A stretch of DNA of 20,722 nt from Oscillospiraceae bacterium (GTDB lineage: Bacteria; Bacillota; Clostridia; Oscillospirales; Ruminococcaceae), in assembly GCA_031253365.1 (NCBI GenBank), contig JAIRWE010000191.1:1-20722 (forward strand), given 5' to 3'. Position 1 is the stretch's first letter, and the number at the start of each line of letters is the position of its first letter. A program made the translations under genes and the position numbers. Shown here one piece after another: positions 1 to 8,771 of this stretch. The notes below the pieces were generated by a model that saw nothing but the letters and a program-made list of their open reading frames with translations, searched no databases and had not been told where the DNA came from.

Positions 1-888
1 AGGATGGTCAGCTTTGATTACGTGCTGAAAACCGGCGATATAGTCGAAATAATAACGACAAACTCCTCCGATTACGGTCCCAACCTTTCCTGGCTGAACA
101 TCGCCAAGTCCGGCGAGGCAAAGGCAAAAATCCGCAACTGGCTCAAACGCGAGCGCAGGGACGAAAACATCGCGCAGGGGCGCGCCTTCGTGGAAAACGA
201 GCTTAAACGCGACAACGTCGCCGCCGACGAGGAAGAGCTGACGCTTTTGGCGGAAAGGCACAGGTTCGGCACGCTGGACGATTTTTACGCGGCGATAGGT
301 TACGGCGGGGTGACGCTCACCAAAGCCGCGTTTTGGATAAAAGAGGATTTCGCGAAAAAAGAGGAAACCGAGGAACAGGCGGACCCCGACGCTTATATTG
401 CCTCGGCCAGAAAGAAAAAGCAGCTGCGCGGGGTTATCGTGGAGGGAATGGGCGATTGTCTCGTTAAGTTCGCGCAGTGCTGCAACCCGCTCCCCGGCGA
501 CGAGATTATAGGCTTCGTGACGCGCGGCTACGGCGTTTCGGTGCATAAAACAAATTGCGTAAACGTGAGAAGCCGCCTTGACAACCCCGATTCCGAAAGA
601 GGGAACGAACGCTGGCTTGACGTAAAATGGGCGGACGGCGGGAACACCCTTTACAGCGCGACCGTCGATATTATCGCGACGGAACGCAAGGGGCTCATCG
701 CGGACATAACCGTTTCCATAGCGGCGGGCAACATTTCCATAAGCAACCTTGTCGGGCGCAGGCTGAAAAACGGTAACGCGAATATCCTTGTGACGATAGA
801 AATCGCGGGGGTGGAGCAGCTTAACGGGGTTATCGGGAAACTGAGCAAGGTTCAGGGGGTCATAAGCGTGGAAAGAACGGGGAAATAG
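1..888 (+). CDS. relA: Bifunctional (p)ppGpp synthetase/hydrolase, C-terminal part (5' end outside window)
   Basis: This is the C-terminal regulatory half of a long Rel/SpoT protein, which makes and degrades the stringent-response alarmone (p)ppGpp. The reading frame is open from the first base, so the hydrolase and synthetase domains lie upstream of the window. The visible part starts inside the TGS domain (LKTGDIVEIITT, then GPNLSWL). A helical stretch follows, then the conserved Cys-Cys zinc-finger/RIS segment (FAQCCNPLPGDEI, with a later His and Cys), and finally an ACT domain (about 660-885; ERKGLIADIT) that senses amino-acid starvation on the ribosome. The methionine codon at 4 is internal to the TGS fold and is not the true start. 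The stop is TAG at 886-888, and the MBL hydrolase gene begins 8 bases later. The order rel, MBL hydrolase, hemZ is common in Clostridia. Whether both catalytic activities are intact cannot be seen here. Confidence 0.95.
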   Translation, partial: RMVSFDYVLKTGDIVEIITTNSSDYGPNLSWLNIAKSGEAKAKIRNWLKRERRDENIAQGRAFVENELKRDNVAADEEELTLLAERHRFGTLDDFYAAIGYGGVTLTKAAFWIKEDFAKKEETEEQADPDAYIASARKKKQLRGVIVEGMGDCLVKFAQCCNPLPGDEIIGFVTRGYGVSVHKTNCVNVRSRLDNPDSERGNERWLDVKWADGGNTLYSATVDIIATERKGLIADITVSIAAGNISISNLVGRRLKNGNANILVTIEIAGVEQLNGVIGKLSKVQGVISVERTGK

Positions 889-896
889 GAGCCGCC

Positions 897-1520
897 ATGA
901 AAATTATCAAGCTGATTCTCGGCGCGTTTGAAACCAATACCTACATAGTCGGCGCGGACTCCAAAAGCGCGGCGGTTATCGACCCCGCTTCCGACGCCGA
1001 TAAAATCCTCGCGCGGCTCGAAAAGGAAGAGCTCGCGCTGACGGATATTTTATTGACGCACGGGCATTTTGACCATACCGCCGCCGTCGCGGGGTTAAAG
1101 GCGGCGCCCGGCAACGAAAACGTGAAGGTCCGCGTTCACGGCGACGACGCGCCCATGCTTTCCGATAAAGAGAAGTCGTTCGCGTCGCTTTATCCCGAAG
1201 AATTTGTCCCCTGTCGCGCCGATTGTTTCTTGGAGGACGGGGAGGTTATAAAAATCGGGGAGCTGAGCTTTTCCGTGCTGCATACGCCGGGACATTCCGG
1301 CGGCAGCGTGATGTTTTTCTGCGGGAATGTCATTTTTTCCGGGGATACGATTTTCGAGTGTTCGGCGGGGCGAACGGACGGTTGGTCGGGTGACCCGGCG
1401 GCGCAAAGGCAGTCGTTCGCGCTGATAAAGTCGTTGAGGCGGGACTTTGTGATATTGCCGGGTCACGGGGGGCAAACCACGCTTAACAGGGAACGCGAGC
1501 TTAATCCTTTTTTGCGCTGA
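897..1520 (+). CDS. MBL-fold metallohydrolase (glyoxalase II-like)
   Basis: A 207-residue single-domain metallo-beta-lactamase-fold hydrolase of the glyoxalase II-like group that sits beside rel in many Clostridia. The metal ligands expected for the fold are visible: H55-x-H57-x-D59-H60 (THGHFDH), H133 in HTPGHSGGS, D150 in FSGDTIF, and H190 in LPGHGG. The AGRTDGWSGDP segment after the Asp is also typical. These enzymes usually bind two metal ions and hydrolyse thioesters or related esters in the cytoplasm. The true substrate here is unknown, and glutathione thioesters are unlikely in a clostridial anaerobe. The ATG at 897 has AGGAG at 887-891 overlapping the rel stop, so translation is probably coupled. 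There is no signal peptide. Fold and metal site are secure; the substrate is not. Confidence 0.9.
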   Translation: MKIIKLILGAFETNTYIVGADSKSAAVIDPASDADKILARLEKEELALTDILLTHGHFDHTAAVAGLKAAPGNENVKVRVHGDDAPMLSDKEKSFASLYPEEFVPCRADCFLEDGEVIKIGELSFSVLHTPGHSGGSVMFFCGNVIFSGDTIFECSAGRTDGWSGDPAAQRQSFALIKSLRRDFVILPGHGGQTTLNRERELNPFLR

Positions 1521-1549
1521 AAACCTCCTGAAAAAGGTTTTCGGAGGTT
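1517..1549 (+). promoter_or_regulatory. Hairpin(s) masking the hemZ ribosome binding site
   Basis: Two mutually exclusive hairpins can form in this 33-base gap. In the first, AACCTCC (1522-1528) pairs perfectly with GGAGGTT (1543-1549), which contains the GGAGG that serves hemZ. In the second, 1517-1526 pairs with 1535-1544 (ten pairs, one of them G-T). Both start at the stop codon of the MBL gene, so a ribosome finishing that gene would cover the left arm and free the hemZ site. The pairing is seen directly; the coupling role is inference. Confidence 0.5.
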
Positions 1550-1553
1550 GCCG

Positions 1554-2900
1554 ATGATTTTCAACCATCCTTACCGTTACGTCGCCGAAAGGGTCGTAAG
1601 GAGCTTCGGCACGGATTTCGACTTCGTTTTTTCCGAAATACGAAACGGGGAATTTAAGGTCGAGGCGCGGCGCGGCGGGCGGATTGCCGCGCTGAGCGGC
1701 GAATGCGGCGGGGACGAAAAGACGCGGCTGTGCGCCGCGCTGTACGACGCGCTTCACGCGCTGACGGGGATTTCGCCCGCGTGGGGGATATTCACCGGGG
1801 TAAGACCGGTGAAGTATATAAGGGAATCGGGCCGGGACGACGATTATTTCACGGATAAAATGAAAATCCGCGCGGACAAGCTCGCTTTGGCGCGTGAGAT
1901 TGCGGAAGTCCAAAAGGGCGTCGTCAACGACATTCCGGAAAACTCGTTCCACTTGTATGTGGGGATTCCCTTTTGCCCGTCGCGGTGCGGTTATTGCTCG
2001 TTCGTTTCCGAAGCGGTCGGGAAGTCCGAACACCTGATTCCCCGATATGTCAGCCTGCTTATCCGCGAATTGGAGCTTATCGGCGATTACTCGCGAAAAA
2101 CGGGTCGCCGCCCCGACACGGTTTATATCGGCGGGGGAACGCCCACCGCTTTGCCTTTGAACGAACAGGCGCGCGTTTATGAAGCCGTCGCGAACAGCTT
2201 CGATTTGTCGGCGGTTCGGGAATACACCGTGGAGGCGGGGCGCCCCGACACGCTCGACGCGTCGGTTCTGCGGGAAATCAAGCTCGCGGGGGTCGACCGC
2301 GTTTCAATCAATCCGCAATCCATGAACGACCGCGTCCTCGGCGCAATCGGGAGGGGACACACGGCACGCGACGCCGTAAAGGCTTATGAAACGGCGCGCG
2401 CGGCTTCGTTCGCGGGTATAAACATGGATTTGATAGCGGGTTTGCCGACGGAAGGCGCGGACGGCTTTATCGGCGGCTTAAAACGGGTTATCGCGTTGAA
2501 GCCGGATAATATAACCGTTCACGGCTTGGCTTTCAAAAAGGGTTCGCGACTGTCGCGAAACGCGAAACCGCCGTTCGCGGAAGGGCTGACGGGGGCGGCT
2601 TACGCCGTTTTGAGGGAATACGGATATTTCCCCTACTATATGTACAGATTGCGGGAATCGGGAACGGACGGCGACAACATAGGGTATTCCCGCTCCAAAG
2701 ACAAAATCGGGATGTACAACGTCTTTGTCATGGACGAAAACACAAGCGTCCTCGCGGCGGGGTGCGCGGGGGCGACGAGGCTCGCCGTAAACGGCGATAT
2801 GAGAAAGTGTTATAATTTCAAATACCCGCACGAGTATATATCGCGGTTCGACGAGTTAATCGAAAACAAATTCAGGCTGTTCGGAGGGATAACGGATTGA
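1554..2900 (+). CDS. hemZ: Radical SAM protein HemZ (coproporphyrinogen dehydrogenase-like)
   Basis: A 448-residue radical-SAM enzyme of the HemZ branch of the oxygen-independent coproporphyrinogen oxidase (HemN) superfamily. An N-terminal region of about 130 residues (with GIFTGVRPVK) precedes the radical SAM core. The core carries the 4Fe-4S motif C141-x3-C145-x2-C148 (CPSRCGYC), then GGGTPT, VEAGRPD and SINPQSMND, all typical of HemZ. The C-terminal segment (PYYMYRL, DNIGYS) also fits. The name implies oxidative decarboxylation of coproporphyrinogen III, but in anaerobic Clostridia without a full haem pathway the real reaction is uncertain. I chose ATG 1554 over the in-frame TTG at 1548 because GGAGG at 1543-1547 lies 6 bases before the ATG and directly abuts the TTG. 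The stop overlaps the next gene's start by four bases (TTGA). Confidence 0.9.
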   Translation: MIFNHPYRYVAERVVRSFGTDFDFVFSEIRNGEFKVEARRGGRIAALSGECGGDEKTRLCAALYDALHALTGISPAWGIFTGVRPVKYIRESGRDDDYFTDKMKIRADKLALAREIAEVQKGVVNDIPENSFHLYVGIPFCPSRCGYCSFVSEAVGKSEHLIPRYVSLLIRELELIGDYSRKTGRRPDTVYIGGGTPTALPLNEQARVYEAVANSFDLSAVREYTVEAGRPDTLDASVLREIKLAGVDRVSINPQSMNDRVLGAIGRGHTARDAVKAYETARAASFAGINMDLIAGLPTEGADGFIGGLKRVIALKPDNITVHGLAFKKGSRLSRNAKPPFAEGLTGAAYAVLREYGYFPYYMYRLRESGTDGDNIGYSRSKDKIGMYNVFVMDENTSVLAAGCAGATRLAVNGDMRKCYNFKYPHEYISRFDELIENKFRLFGGITD

Positions 2901-3829
2901 GGGTACTGTCTACGGAAACAATGAACAGGCGCGTTCAAATCGATGTACGCGAATACGTGACCGATTCGGAGGGGCGTTATTTGAGGCAGGTCGAAAAAAC
3001 CGCCCGGCTTTTGATTGAAAACGGGAAAGAAAAGCCCGTCATACTTATTTCGGGTCCGTCCGGTTCCGGTAAGACCACCACGGCTTTCAGGATAAGGAAC
3101 GCGCTCCGTAAAATGGGGGTTCAAACCCACGCGCTGTCGATGGATAATTATTTTTTGCCGCTTCACGACCCGCGCAACGAGAGGGAGCCCGACGGCAAAA
3201 TCGACTTCGAGTCGCCGAAAAGGCTTGACGGGGAGCTGTTAAACGACCATCTTGAAAAGATTTCACGCGGGGAGGAAATAATTTTGCCCGTGTTTGATTT
3301 TGCCAACCAGAAGCGGACGGAGGGTGAGCGTTACAGGCGGAAGAAAAACGAATTCGTGATAATAGAGGGTATCCACTCGCTTAATCCCGGCGTGACGGGG
3401 TGCGTTTCCGATAGCGCGTCCGGCGTTTACGTAAGCGTCCGCACCCGCGTGAAAAGTAAAAACGGCAGGCTTTTGCACCCGTCGAAAATCCGGTTGGCGC
3501 GCAGATTGGTGCGCGATAAGCTGTTTCGGGGCAGGCACGCCGCGCAAACGCTGGAATTTTTCGAGAACGTGGAGAACGGGGAAAAGGCTTATATCCTCCC
3601 GTACAAGGGTTTGGCGGAGTATAACATCGACACCTTTATCGCTTACGAAACGGCCGTTTATAAGCATTTCCTGACCGATGAGCTGAACGCGCTGCGCGAA
3701 AGCTACGGCAAGCTTGAGCGGTACGCGGAATTGGCGGAGGTTCTCGCGGAGATACTCGGCGTGGATTTGAAATACGCGCCCGACGATTCGCTGGTGAGGG
3801 AGTTCGCCGGCGGCGGCGGTTTCAGATAA
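2897..3829 (+). CDS. Uridine kinase-family nucleoside kinase
   Basis: A 310-residue cytoplasmic P-loop kinase of the uridine kinase/phosphoribulokinase family, which transfers phosphate from ATP to a nucleoside such as uridine or cytidine. The Walker A loop is at residues 53-60 (GPSGSGKTT), followed by the family signature SMDNYF, the stretch IDFESPKRLD, and the lid segment LPVFDFANQKR. A helical C-terminal extension of about 60 residues follows the kinase core. It resembles the C-terminus of the longer clostridial nucleoside kinases, but the N-terminal TGS-type region of those proteins is absent. The start is most likely TTG 2897, with GGAGGG at 2883-2888 eight bases upstream and a TTGA overlap with the hemZ stop. 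An ATG at 2921 is the alternative but has only a weak site. Substrate identity is by family only. Confidence 0.85.
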   Translation: MRVLSTETMNRRVQIDVREYVTDSEGRYLRQVEKTARLLIENGKEKPVILISGPSGSGKTTTAFRIRNALRKMGVQTHALSMDNYFLPLHDPRNEREPDGKIDFESPKRLDGELLNDHLEKISRGEEIILPVFDFANQKRTEGERYRRKKNEFVIIEGIHSLNPGVTGCVSDSASGVYVSVRTRVKSKNGRLLHPSKIRLARRLVRDKLFRGRHAAQTLEFFENVENGEKAYILPYKGLAEYNIDTFIAYETAVYKHFLTDELNALRESYGKLERYAELAEVLAEILGVDLKYAPDDSLVREFAGGGGFR

Positions 3830-3857
3830 GGGTACTTCTAAAAAACAGGAGAAATTT

Positions 3858-4823
3858 ATGAAAACACTTACGGGGGAATCATACGCGAAGGTTCGCCGAA
3901 TCGCGGACGAAGTCGAGAAGGTTATCGTGGGCAAGCGCGACGTGGTGGAACTGCTTATGATTGCCTTGCTTTCCGGCGGGCACGTGCTTATCGAGGACGT
4001 GCCGGGCGTGGGGAAAACCACGCTCGCCACCGCGCTCGGAAAAGCGATGGGATTGGTCAATAAGCGGGTGCAGTTCACGCCCGACGTAATGGCGTCGGAT
4101 ATTACGGGCTTCACCATGTACAACAAGCATACCAACGGTTTTGAATACAGGCAGGGCTTGGTGATGTGCAACATCTTCCTCGCGGACGAAATCAACCGCA
4201 CTTCGCCCAAAACGCAGTCCGCCCTTTTGGAGGCGATGGAGGAACAGACCGTCACGGTGGATTCGCGAACCCATCCCTTGCCCAAGCCTTTTATGGTAAT
4301 CGCCACGCAAAACGAGGTGGGGTATGTCGGAACCTACCCGCTCCCCGAGGCGCAGCTTGACAGGTTCCTTATGAAAATCTCAATGGGCTACCCCACGCTT
4401 GAACAGGAAATAGACATCATAGCGGGGCGCCAGACCGAAAATCCGCTTTCGGATGTAAAGCCCATTTGTTCAAAGGAGGAAATCAACGATATAATCGAAG
4501 GGGTGAGGGGAGTAAACATCGAACACAGCATATATCATTATATAGTGCGGCTGGTTTCTTCCACGAGAACGCACAAATCCGTTATGCTGGGGGCTTCGCC
4601 GAGGGCGAGTCTGTCGCTCATGCGCGCTTCCCAAAGCTGCGCGTTCGTGTCGGGGCGCGCTTACGTAATACCGGAGGACGTGCTTAAAATGGTTCCGCAC
4701 GTGCTTTCCCACCGCCTGCTTTTGACGCAGGAGGCGAAAATCCGCAAAATAACCGAAACGGATATACTCGGCGAAATATTAAAATCCGTCAACCCGCCTT
4801 TTTCGCGCGACGCGGCGAATTAA
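3858..4823 (+). CDS. MoxR-family AAA+ ATPase
   Basis: A 321-residue AAA+ ATPase of the MoxR family, cytoplasmic and thought to act as a chaperone-like remodeller for the partner proteins encoded next to it. Walker A is at residues 50-55 (GVGKTT, K53) and Walker B at IFLADEINR (D110, E111). The family stretch QFTPDVMASDITG, the sensor-1 region ATQNEV and the arginine-containing LPEAQLDRF segment are all present. The C-terminal lid domain includes GASPRASLSLMRASQ, a MoxR signature. Start ATG 3858 has AGGAG at 3847-3851. The following DUF58 and transglutaminase genes make the standard MoxR/DUF58/transglutaminase set. The gap of 28 bases after the nucleoside kinase shows no convincing promoter or terminator. 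The family call is secure; the biological role is inferred from family and neighbours. Confidence 0.95.
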   Translation: MKTLTGESYAKVRRIADEVEKVIVGKRDVVELLMIALLSGGHVLIEDVPGVGKTTLATALGKAMGLVNKRVQFTPDVMASDITGFTMYNKHTNGFEYRQGLVMCNIFLADEINRTSPKTQSALLEAMEEQTVTVDSRTHPLPKPFMVIATQNEVGYVGTYPLPEAQLDRFLMKISMGYPTLEQEIDIIAGRQTENPLSDVKPICSKEEINDIIEGVRGVNIEHSIYHYIVRLVSSTRTHKSVMLGASPRASLSLMRASQSCAFVSGRAYVIPEDVLKMVPHVLSHRLLLTQEAKIRKITETDILGEILKSVNPPFSRDAAN

Positions 4824-4878
4824 GGGGTATTCCCGAACTTGGAATATTCCCGCGATTTTGGCTTTTTCGGAGGTCGCC

Positions 4879-6087
4879 ATGAGAGAATTCAGGCTCTTTT
4901 TCGGTATGTTGGTGATTATATTGGCGGCGATGTGCCTGTTCTATCAAAGCCGCCTTATGCCCGTTTTGCTGGCTACGGTTTGCGTTTCCTGCCTTATATC
5001 GTTTTTGCTGTCGGCAATCAGCCTTATGGGCGTCGCGGTTCAGACGGGTGACATTCCCGCCGCCGTGTGGCGCAAGGACGAAGTGTGCTTTTTCGTGCAT
5101 ATCAGGAACAGATTTTTGCTGCCTCTGACCCCAATGAGGGTCTACGTCAAGGTGTACGAGAAAAACAAGTACGCCCCCGGGGAAAAAATGCTCGTCGTGA
5201 ACCTGCCCCCCATGAGAAGCGTGACGCTGAGAATCAACAACGTCATGAGTTTTCGCGGGGAGTACGAAATCGGTTTGGAAAAAATCGAAATTTTCGATAT
5301 TTTGAAGATATTCAGCGTCAAAAAGGAATGGCGGCGGCGTTCGACGCTGATTTCATGCCCGCGTGAAATTATGTCCGAACGGCTCGGAAACGATAACGAG
5401 GACGAAACGGGAAACGCGGCGGTCAACCCCGTCGGGTTCAACAAAAACACCTTTTCCCATCTGCGGGAATATCGCGACGGGGACACGTTAAGGCATATCC
5501 ACTGGAAGCTGTCGGCGCGGCTGGACGAACTTATCGTAAAGCAAATGGAGCAAAACCATAACAATTCGGCGTTGGTTTTCTGCGACTTCACGGGGGCGTA
5601 TACCACGCCGGAAGCGGCGCTTTTCGCGTCGGACGCGTGCATAGAAACGGCGCAGGCCGTTATCCGCCGTATCTTGCTCGGCGGCAATTCGGCTTTGTTT
5701 GTATGGCAGGACGTTCGGACGGGCTTATGCGAGAAAGCGGAAATCACCGACGGCGAAAGCTACGCCGTGTTGGCGCGTTCCCTGACTTTGCTCCCGCCCG
5801 AACCGTTCGACGGGGGTTTTGCCGGGCTTTTCACCGAATATGAGAGTGAAATAAGCCGGGAACGCATGATTTACATAATAACCTCCGGTCTGACCGAAGA
5901 GCTTATCGAAAGGATGCGTTCCCTGGGGCTTACGCTCAAGAGGAACACGGTGTTGGCGGTCATATCGCCGCGATTCGCGCCGGACGCCGCCCCCCTGATT
6001 GAATATCTGGAACGCGACACCAAAATATCCGTTTTCCGCGTTGACAGCGACGACGCGCCGGCGCAAAACGCCTTTAAGGATTTTTAG
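4879..6087 (+). CDS. DUF58-domain membrane-anchored protein
   Basis: A 402-residue protein with two hydrophobic segments near the N-terminus (about residues 4-22 and 31-51). A predicted beta-rich region follows, then a DUF58 domain with the hallmark LREYRDGDTLRHIHWKLSAR starting near residue 195. DUF58 proteins have a von Willebrand factor A-like fold and are nearly always encoded beside a MoxR ATPase; the molecular role is not established. I placed the start at ATG 4879 with GGAGG at 4869-4873. An in-frame TTG at 4858 would put the ribosome binding site inside the coding region. The 55-base gap upstream holds a small 6-bp hairpin (4828-4833 with 4841-4846) but no clear promoter. The stop is two bases before the transglutaminase start, so the genes are surely co-transcribed. 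Confidence 0.92.
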   Translation: MREFRLFFGMLVIILAAMCLFYQSRLMPVLLATVCVSCLISFLLSAISLMGVAVQTGDIPAAVWRKDEVCFFVHIRNRFLLPLTPMRVYVKVYEKNKYAPGEKMLVVNLPPMRSVTLRINNVMSFRGEYEIGLEKIEIFDILKIFSVKKEWRRRSTLISCPREIMSERLGNDNEDETGNAAVNPVGFNKNTFSHLREYRDGDTLRHIHWKLSARLDELIVKQMEQNHNNSALVFCDFTGAYTTPEAALFASDACIETAQAVIRRILLGGNSALFVWQDVRTGLCEKAEITDGESYAVLARSLTLLPPEPFDGGFAGLFTEYESEISRERMIYIITSGLTEELIERMRSLGLTLKRNTVLAVISPRFAPDAAPLIEYLERDTKISVFRVDSDDAPAQNAFKDF

Positions 6088-6089
6088 AG

Positions 6090-8765
6090 ATGCCCAAAGA
6101 AAAAAAAACAAGGAAAAATAAAACCGCTTATCATTCCGTTTACATTGCCGGCGCGCGAAAAGAAACGGGAGACGTTTTTTACGGGAGAATAGCGGTAAAA
6201 ACGGGTTTGGTGTGTATGTCGTCGGTGGGGCTCGCGCTCACGCTGGCGCAGATTTACAAGATTCCCGTGCCGCTGTCGAGGGTGGCGTCCGTAAGTTTTA
6301 CGGCGAGTATAATTTTTAATATAATTTTCGTTTTGTTGAAAAAGCGCGCGATTATCGCCGGCGCGTTGCTCTTGCTGCCGTTTGTACACTTCGACAATCT
6401 CCACAGAACGGTTTCCACGTTTTTCGACTATATACTTTATGTTCTTGACAGCCGTCTGCTTTCGACCGCGCGTTTCGCCGCGCGCTCGTTTTCGTCGCTT
6501 CAGCATAGCCGCGCCTACGCCGAAAGGATAGAGTGGACTTTTTTGGCGATATGCGTCGTATTATGCCTGATTTTTACGATAGGTTCGAGGAGCAGATATA
6601 TCGGCGTTATGCTGATAACGTCGGTTTTTTTGCTCATTCCCGCTTTCGGCGCGGAAATAGCGAGGTACGTCCCGGGAATCGAGCTGCTTGCGGCGGGTAT
6701 GTTCGGCACCTACGCGATGTGGGCGGCGCACGCCGGAAATGTTCATAAAGCCGACAACGCAGGAACAAAACAAGAGAAGAAATTCGGGTTCGTTCTCAAA
6801 GACATTCTGAAACCGTACCCGGGCAAGCCGCCTCATTTTTATAAGTACGGCAAGAACGCGCTGGCGGCGGCGTGCATTTCCCTCGTCGCGTCTTATTTCG
6901 CCGCTTTCGCCTTTACCGAAGCGGTCAGGATAGATTTTTCAAAAATAATCGAGGGGCTTTCGCGGATAACCATTGACGTCCCTCAGGGCGTGAGAAGTTT
7001 TTTCAAACATAATTTCGGGGTTATCAACGACAACGGGTATTTCAGCGGAAGTATCAGCCCGAGCATAGATTCCGGCGCCGATGTGACGCGCCCGCCGACG
7101 GGGGCGACGCCCGTCGTGCGCGTTACTTTGGAGGACAACACCGAAAAGGTTTACCTCAAAGGCGACGTTTTCACGGATTTCCTCGGGGACAAATGGTCGA
7201 CGGGGCAGGACTCGGAAGAATTTTACAGACTGGGCGAGCTGTTGAAGGATTTTTACCCGGAAGCGGAATATCAGGTTTATCGCCAAAAATTGATGTTATT
7301 GGGGTATGAGCCGGATAATTATATCGGCTTGCAAAGGGTAAAGGTGGATTATCTTGTCGGCTCTTCCGTCGTGTTTTTGCCCACGCAGCCCTACGAGCTG
7401 GACTATAAGAGGAGCGACAGGTTCGATTGGAGCCGCGACACCGTTTTGCGTCCGAAGAACAATTCCAAAATCAAAAATTTTGAGTGCTACTCGCTTTATC
7501 CCAAGCTGAGCCTTCCCGACGATTTCGGTTGGACGCATAATTTGATTTTCAGAGAAAGCCGTTTGAACGACGAAGATGTTTTCGGCGGCGCGAAATGGAT
7601 ATTGCCGCGCGGCATGGACGCGGGGGAATACGACGGGAAAATCGATGAGTATTACGATTTGATAAGCCGCGTGTACGGGCGGGTTCCCGCCGACGAATAC
7701 GACAATATCGAACGCCTGAAAGATGAAATAATGTCGAAAATTTACGCGGAAATCGAAATGTCGGATTTTTGGGGGTTTTATTACGACGATTCTCACGGCG
7801 TATACGTTCCCATGTCGCGGGTGGGGATAGCGGAATATGTGTCCGAATATATCAGAAACGCCTACTATTATTCCTTGGACGCCGACAATAAATCGGGCGA
7901 CGGCACCCTGCTCGGGAATTTTTTGTTCGAGACGAAAAGCGGGCATTGCGCCCTGTACGCTTCCGCCATGACGCTGGTTATGCGTCATTTGGGGTTCCCC
8001 GCGAGGTATGTGACCGGCTTCGTCGTTTCCGGAAGCGGGAGCGAAACGGAAGACGGTTACGAGTATGATTTAAGCGAAAGCGAACTGCACGCTTGGTGCG
8101 AGGTTTATTTCAGGGACTTGGGCTGGGTTCCGTTTGACCCGACGGGCGGCGCGGGCGGCACGGGCGGCGCGGAAACGGGAGAAACGGGCGCGACAACGCG
8201 GGAACCCGCTTCAAGCGAGCCCCCCGCCTCTACGCCGCCGCCCGTCTCGTCCACCCCCCGTATGACCGCCGTAAACCCGGCGAGCACGACTCCCCCGGCG
8301 TCCGGACACGGCGGCGTTTCGGCGGTGAAATTGCCGCGGATAATCACGATTGCGGCCGTCGCGCTCATTCCGTTTGTGTTGGCGGCTTCGGTGATAATCG
8401 CACTCAGAGCCGTCAAAAAATCCGAAACGGCGAAGTTCGCGCGGTTCAAAGACAACGCCGACAACGAAACCGCCGAGGAGATGTACCGCTTTATGTTCCG
8501 ATTGCTGAAAGCGCGGGGCGTGACGGCGAAAACGGGGGAAACGCCCGTCGGTTTCGCTTCCCGCGTTGACAGCGAGCTTAACAGCGAAAAACTTTCATTA
8601 AGCGGGATTATGCACATTTTCGAGAAACTGGAATTCAGCAATTTTGAGCTTACCCGGGAGGAATATGCGTCGCTGTATGAATACGTCGACGCGCTTTACG
8701 GCGAAACGGTTCTGGAAAAGAAGGGTTTGAAGCGATTGTTCGGAAGAATAAAATTCGGAAGGTAG
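6090..8765 (+). CDS. TgpA-like transmembrane transglutaminase/protease-like protein
   Basis: An 891-residue protein of the membrane transglutaminase-like (TgpA) family. The first 300 residues hold several membrane helices, and a large extracytoplasmic region follows. Its transglutaminase core has the expected triad: C620 in SGHCALYASAM, H667 in LHAWCEVYF and D683 in WVPFDPT. After that come a linker rich in Thr, Ser, Pro and Gly (about 686-745), another membrane helix (about 748-772) and a cytoplasmic helical tail. The enzyme could cleave or cross-link envelope proteins or peptidoglycan-linked peptides; the substrate is unknown. It closes the MoxR/DUF58/transglutaminase operon. The ATG at 6090 has only a weak upstream AAGGA (6076-6080), so translation may depend on coupling to DUF58. 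The downstream gap begins a long palindrome rather than a normal terminator. Confidence 0.9.
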   Translation: MPKEKKTRKNKTAYHSVYIAGARKETGDVFYGRIAVKTGLVCMSSVGLALTLAQIYKIPVPLSRVASVSFTASIIFNIIFVLLKKRAIIAGALLLLPFVHFDNLHRTVSTFFDYILYVLDSRLLSTARFAARSFSSLQHSRAYAERIEWTFLAICVVLCLIFTIGSRSRYIGVMLITSVFLLIPAFGAEIARYVPGIELLAAGMFGTYAMWAAHAGNVHKADNAGTKQEKKFGFVLKDILKPYPGKPPHFYKYGKNALAAACISLVASYFAAFAFTEAVRIDFSKIIEGLSRITIDVPQGVRSFFKHNFGVINDNGYFSGSISPSIDSGADVTRPPTGATPVVRVTLEDNTEKVYLKGDVFTDFLGDKWSTGQDSEEFYRLGELLKDFYPEAEYQVYRQKLMLLGYEPDNYIGLQRVKVDYLVGSSVVFLPTQPYELDYKRSDRFDWSRDTVLRPKNNSKIKNFECYSLYPKLSLPDDFGWTHNLIFRESRLNDEDVFGGAKWILPRGMDAGEYDGKIDEYYDLISRVYGRVPADEYDNIERLKDEIMSKIYAEIEMSDFWGFYYDDSHGVYVPMSRVGIAEYVSEYIRNAYYYSLDADNKSGDGTLLGNFLFETKSGHCALYASAMTLVMRHLGFPARYVTGFVVSGSGSETEDGYEYDLSESELHAWCEVYFRDLGWVPFDPTGGAGGTGGAETGETGATTREPASSEPPASTPPPVSSTPRMTAVNPASTTPPASGHGGVSAVKLPRIITIAAVALIPFVLAASVIIALRAVKKSETAKFARFKDNADNETAEEMYRFMFRLLKARGVTAKTGETPVGFASRVDSELNSEKLSLSGIMHIFEKLEFSNFELTREEYASLYEYVDALYGETVLEKKGLKRLFGRIKFGR

Positions 8766-8771
8766 AGGATT

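Noticed and set aside
1095..2033. Long antisense open frame (about 312 codons) opposite the MBL gene and hemZ
   Set aside because: It lies opposite two well-supported genes, is rich in Arg and Pro as expected of a GC-rich complement, and shows no known motif or ribosome binding site.
3263..4306. Long antisense open frame (about 347 codons) opposite the nucleoside kinase and MoxR genes
   Set aside because: It covers strongly conserved coding sequence on the + strand and has a Ser/Pro/Ile-rich shadow composition with no domain.
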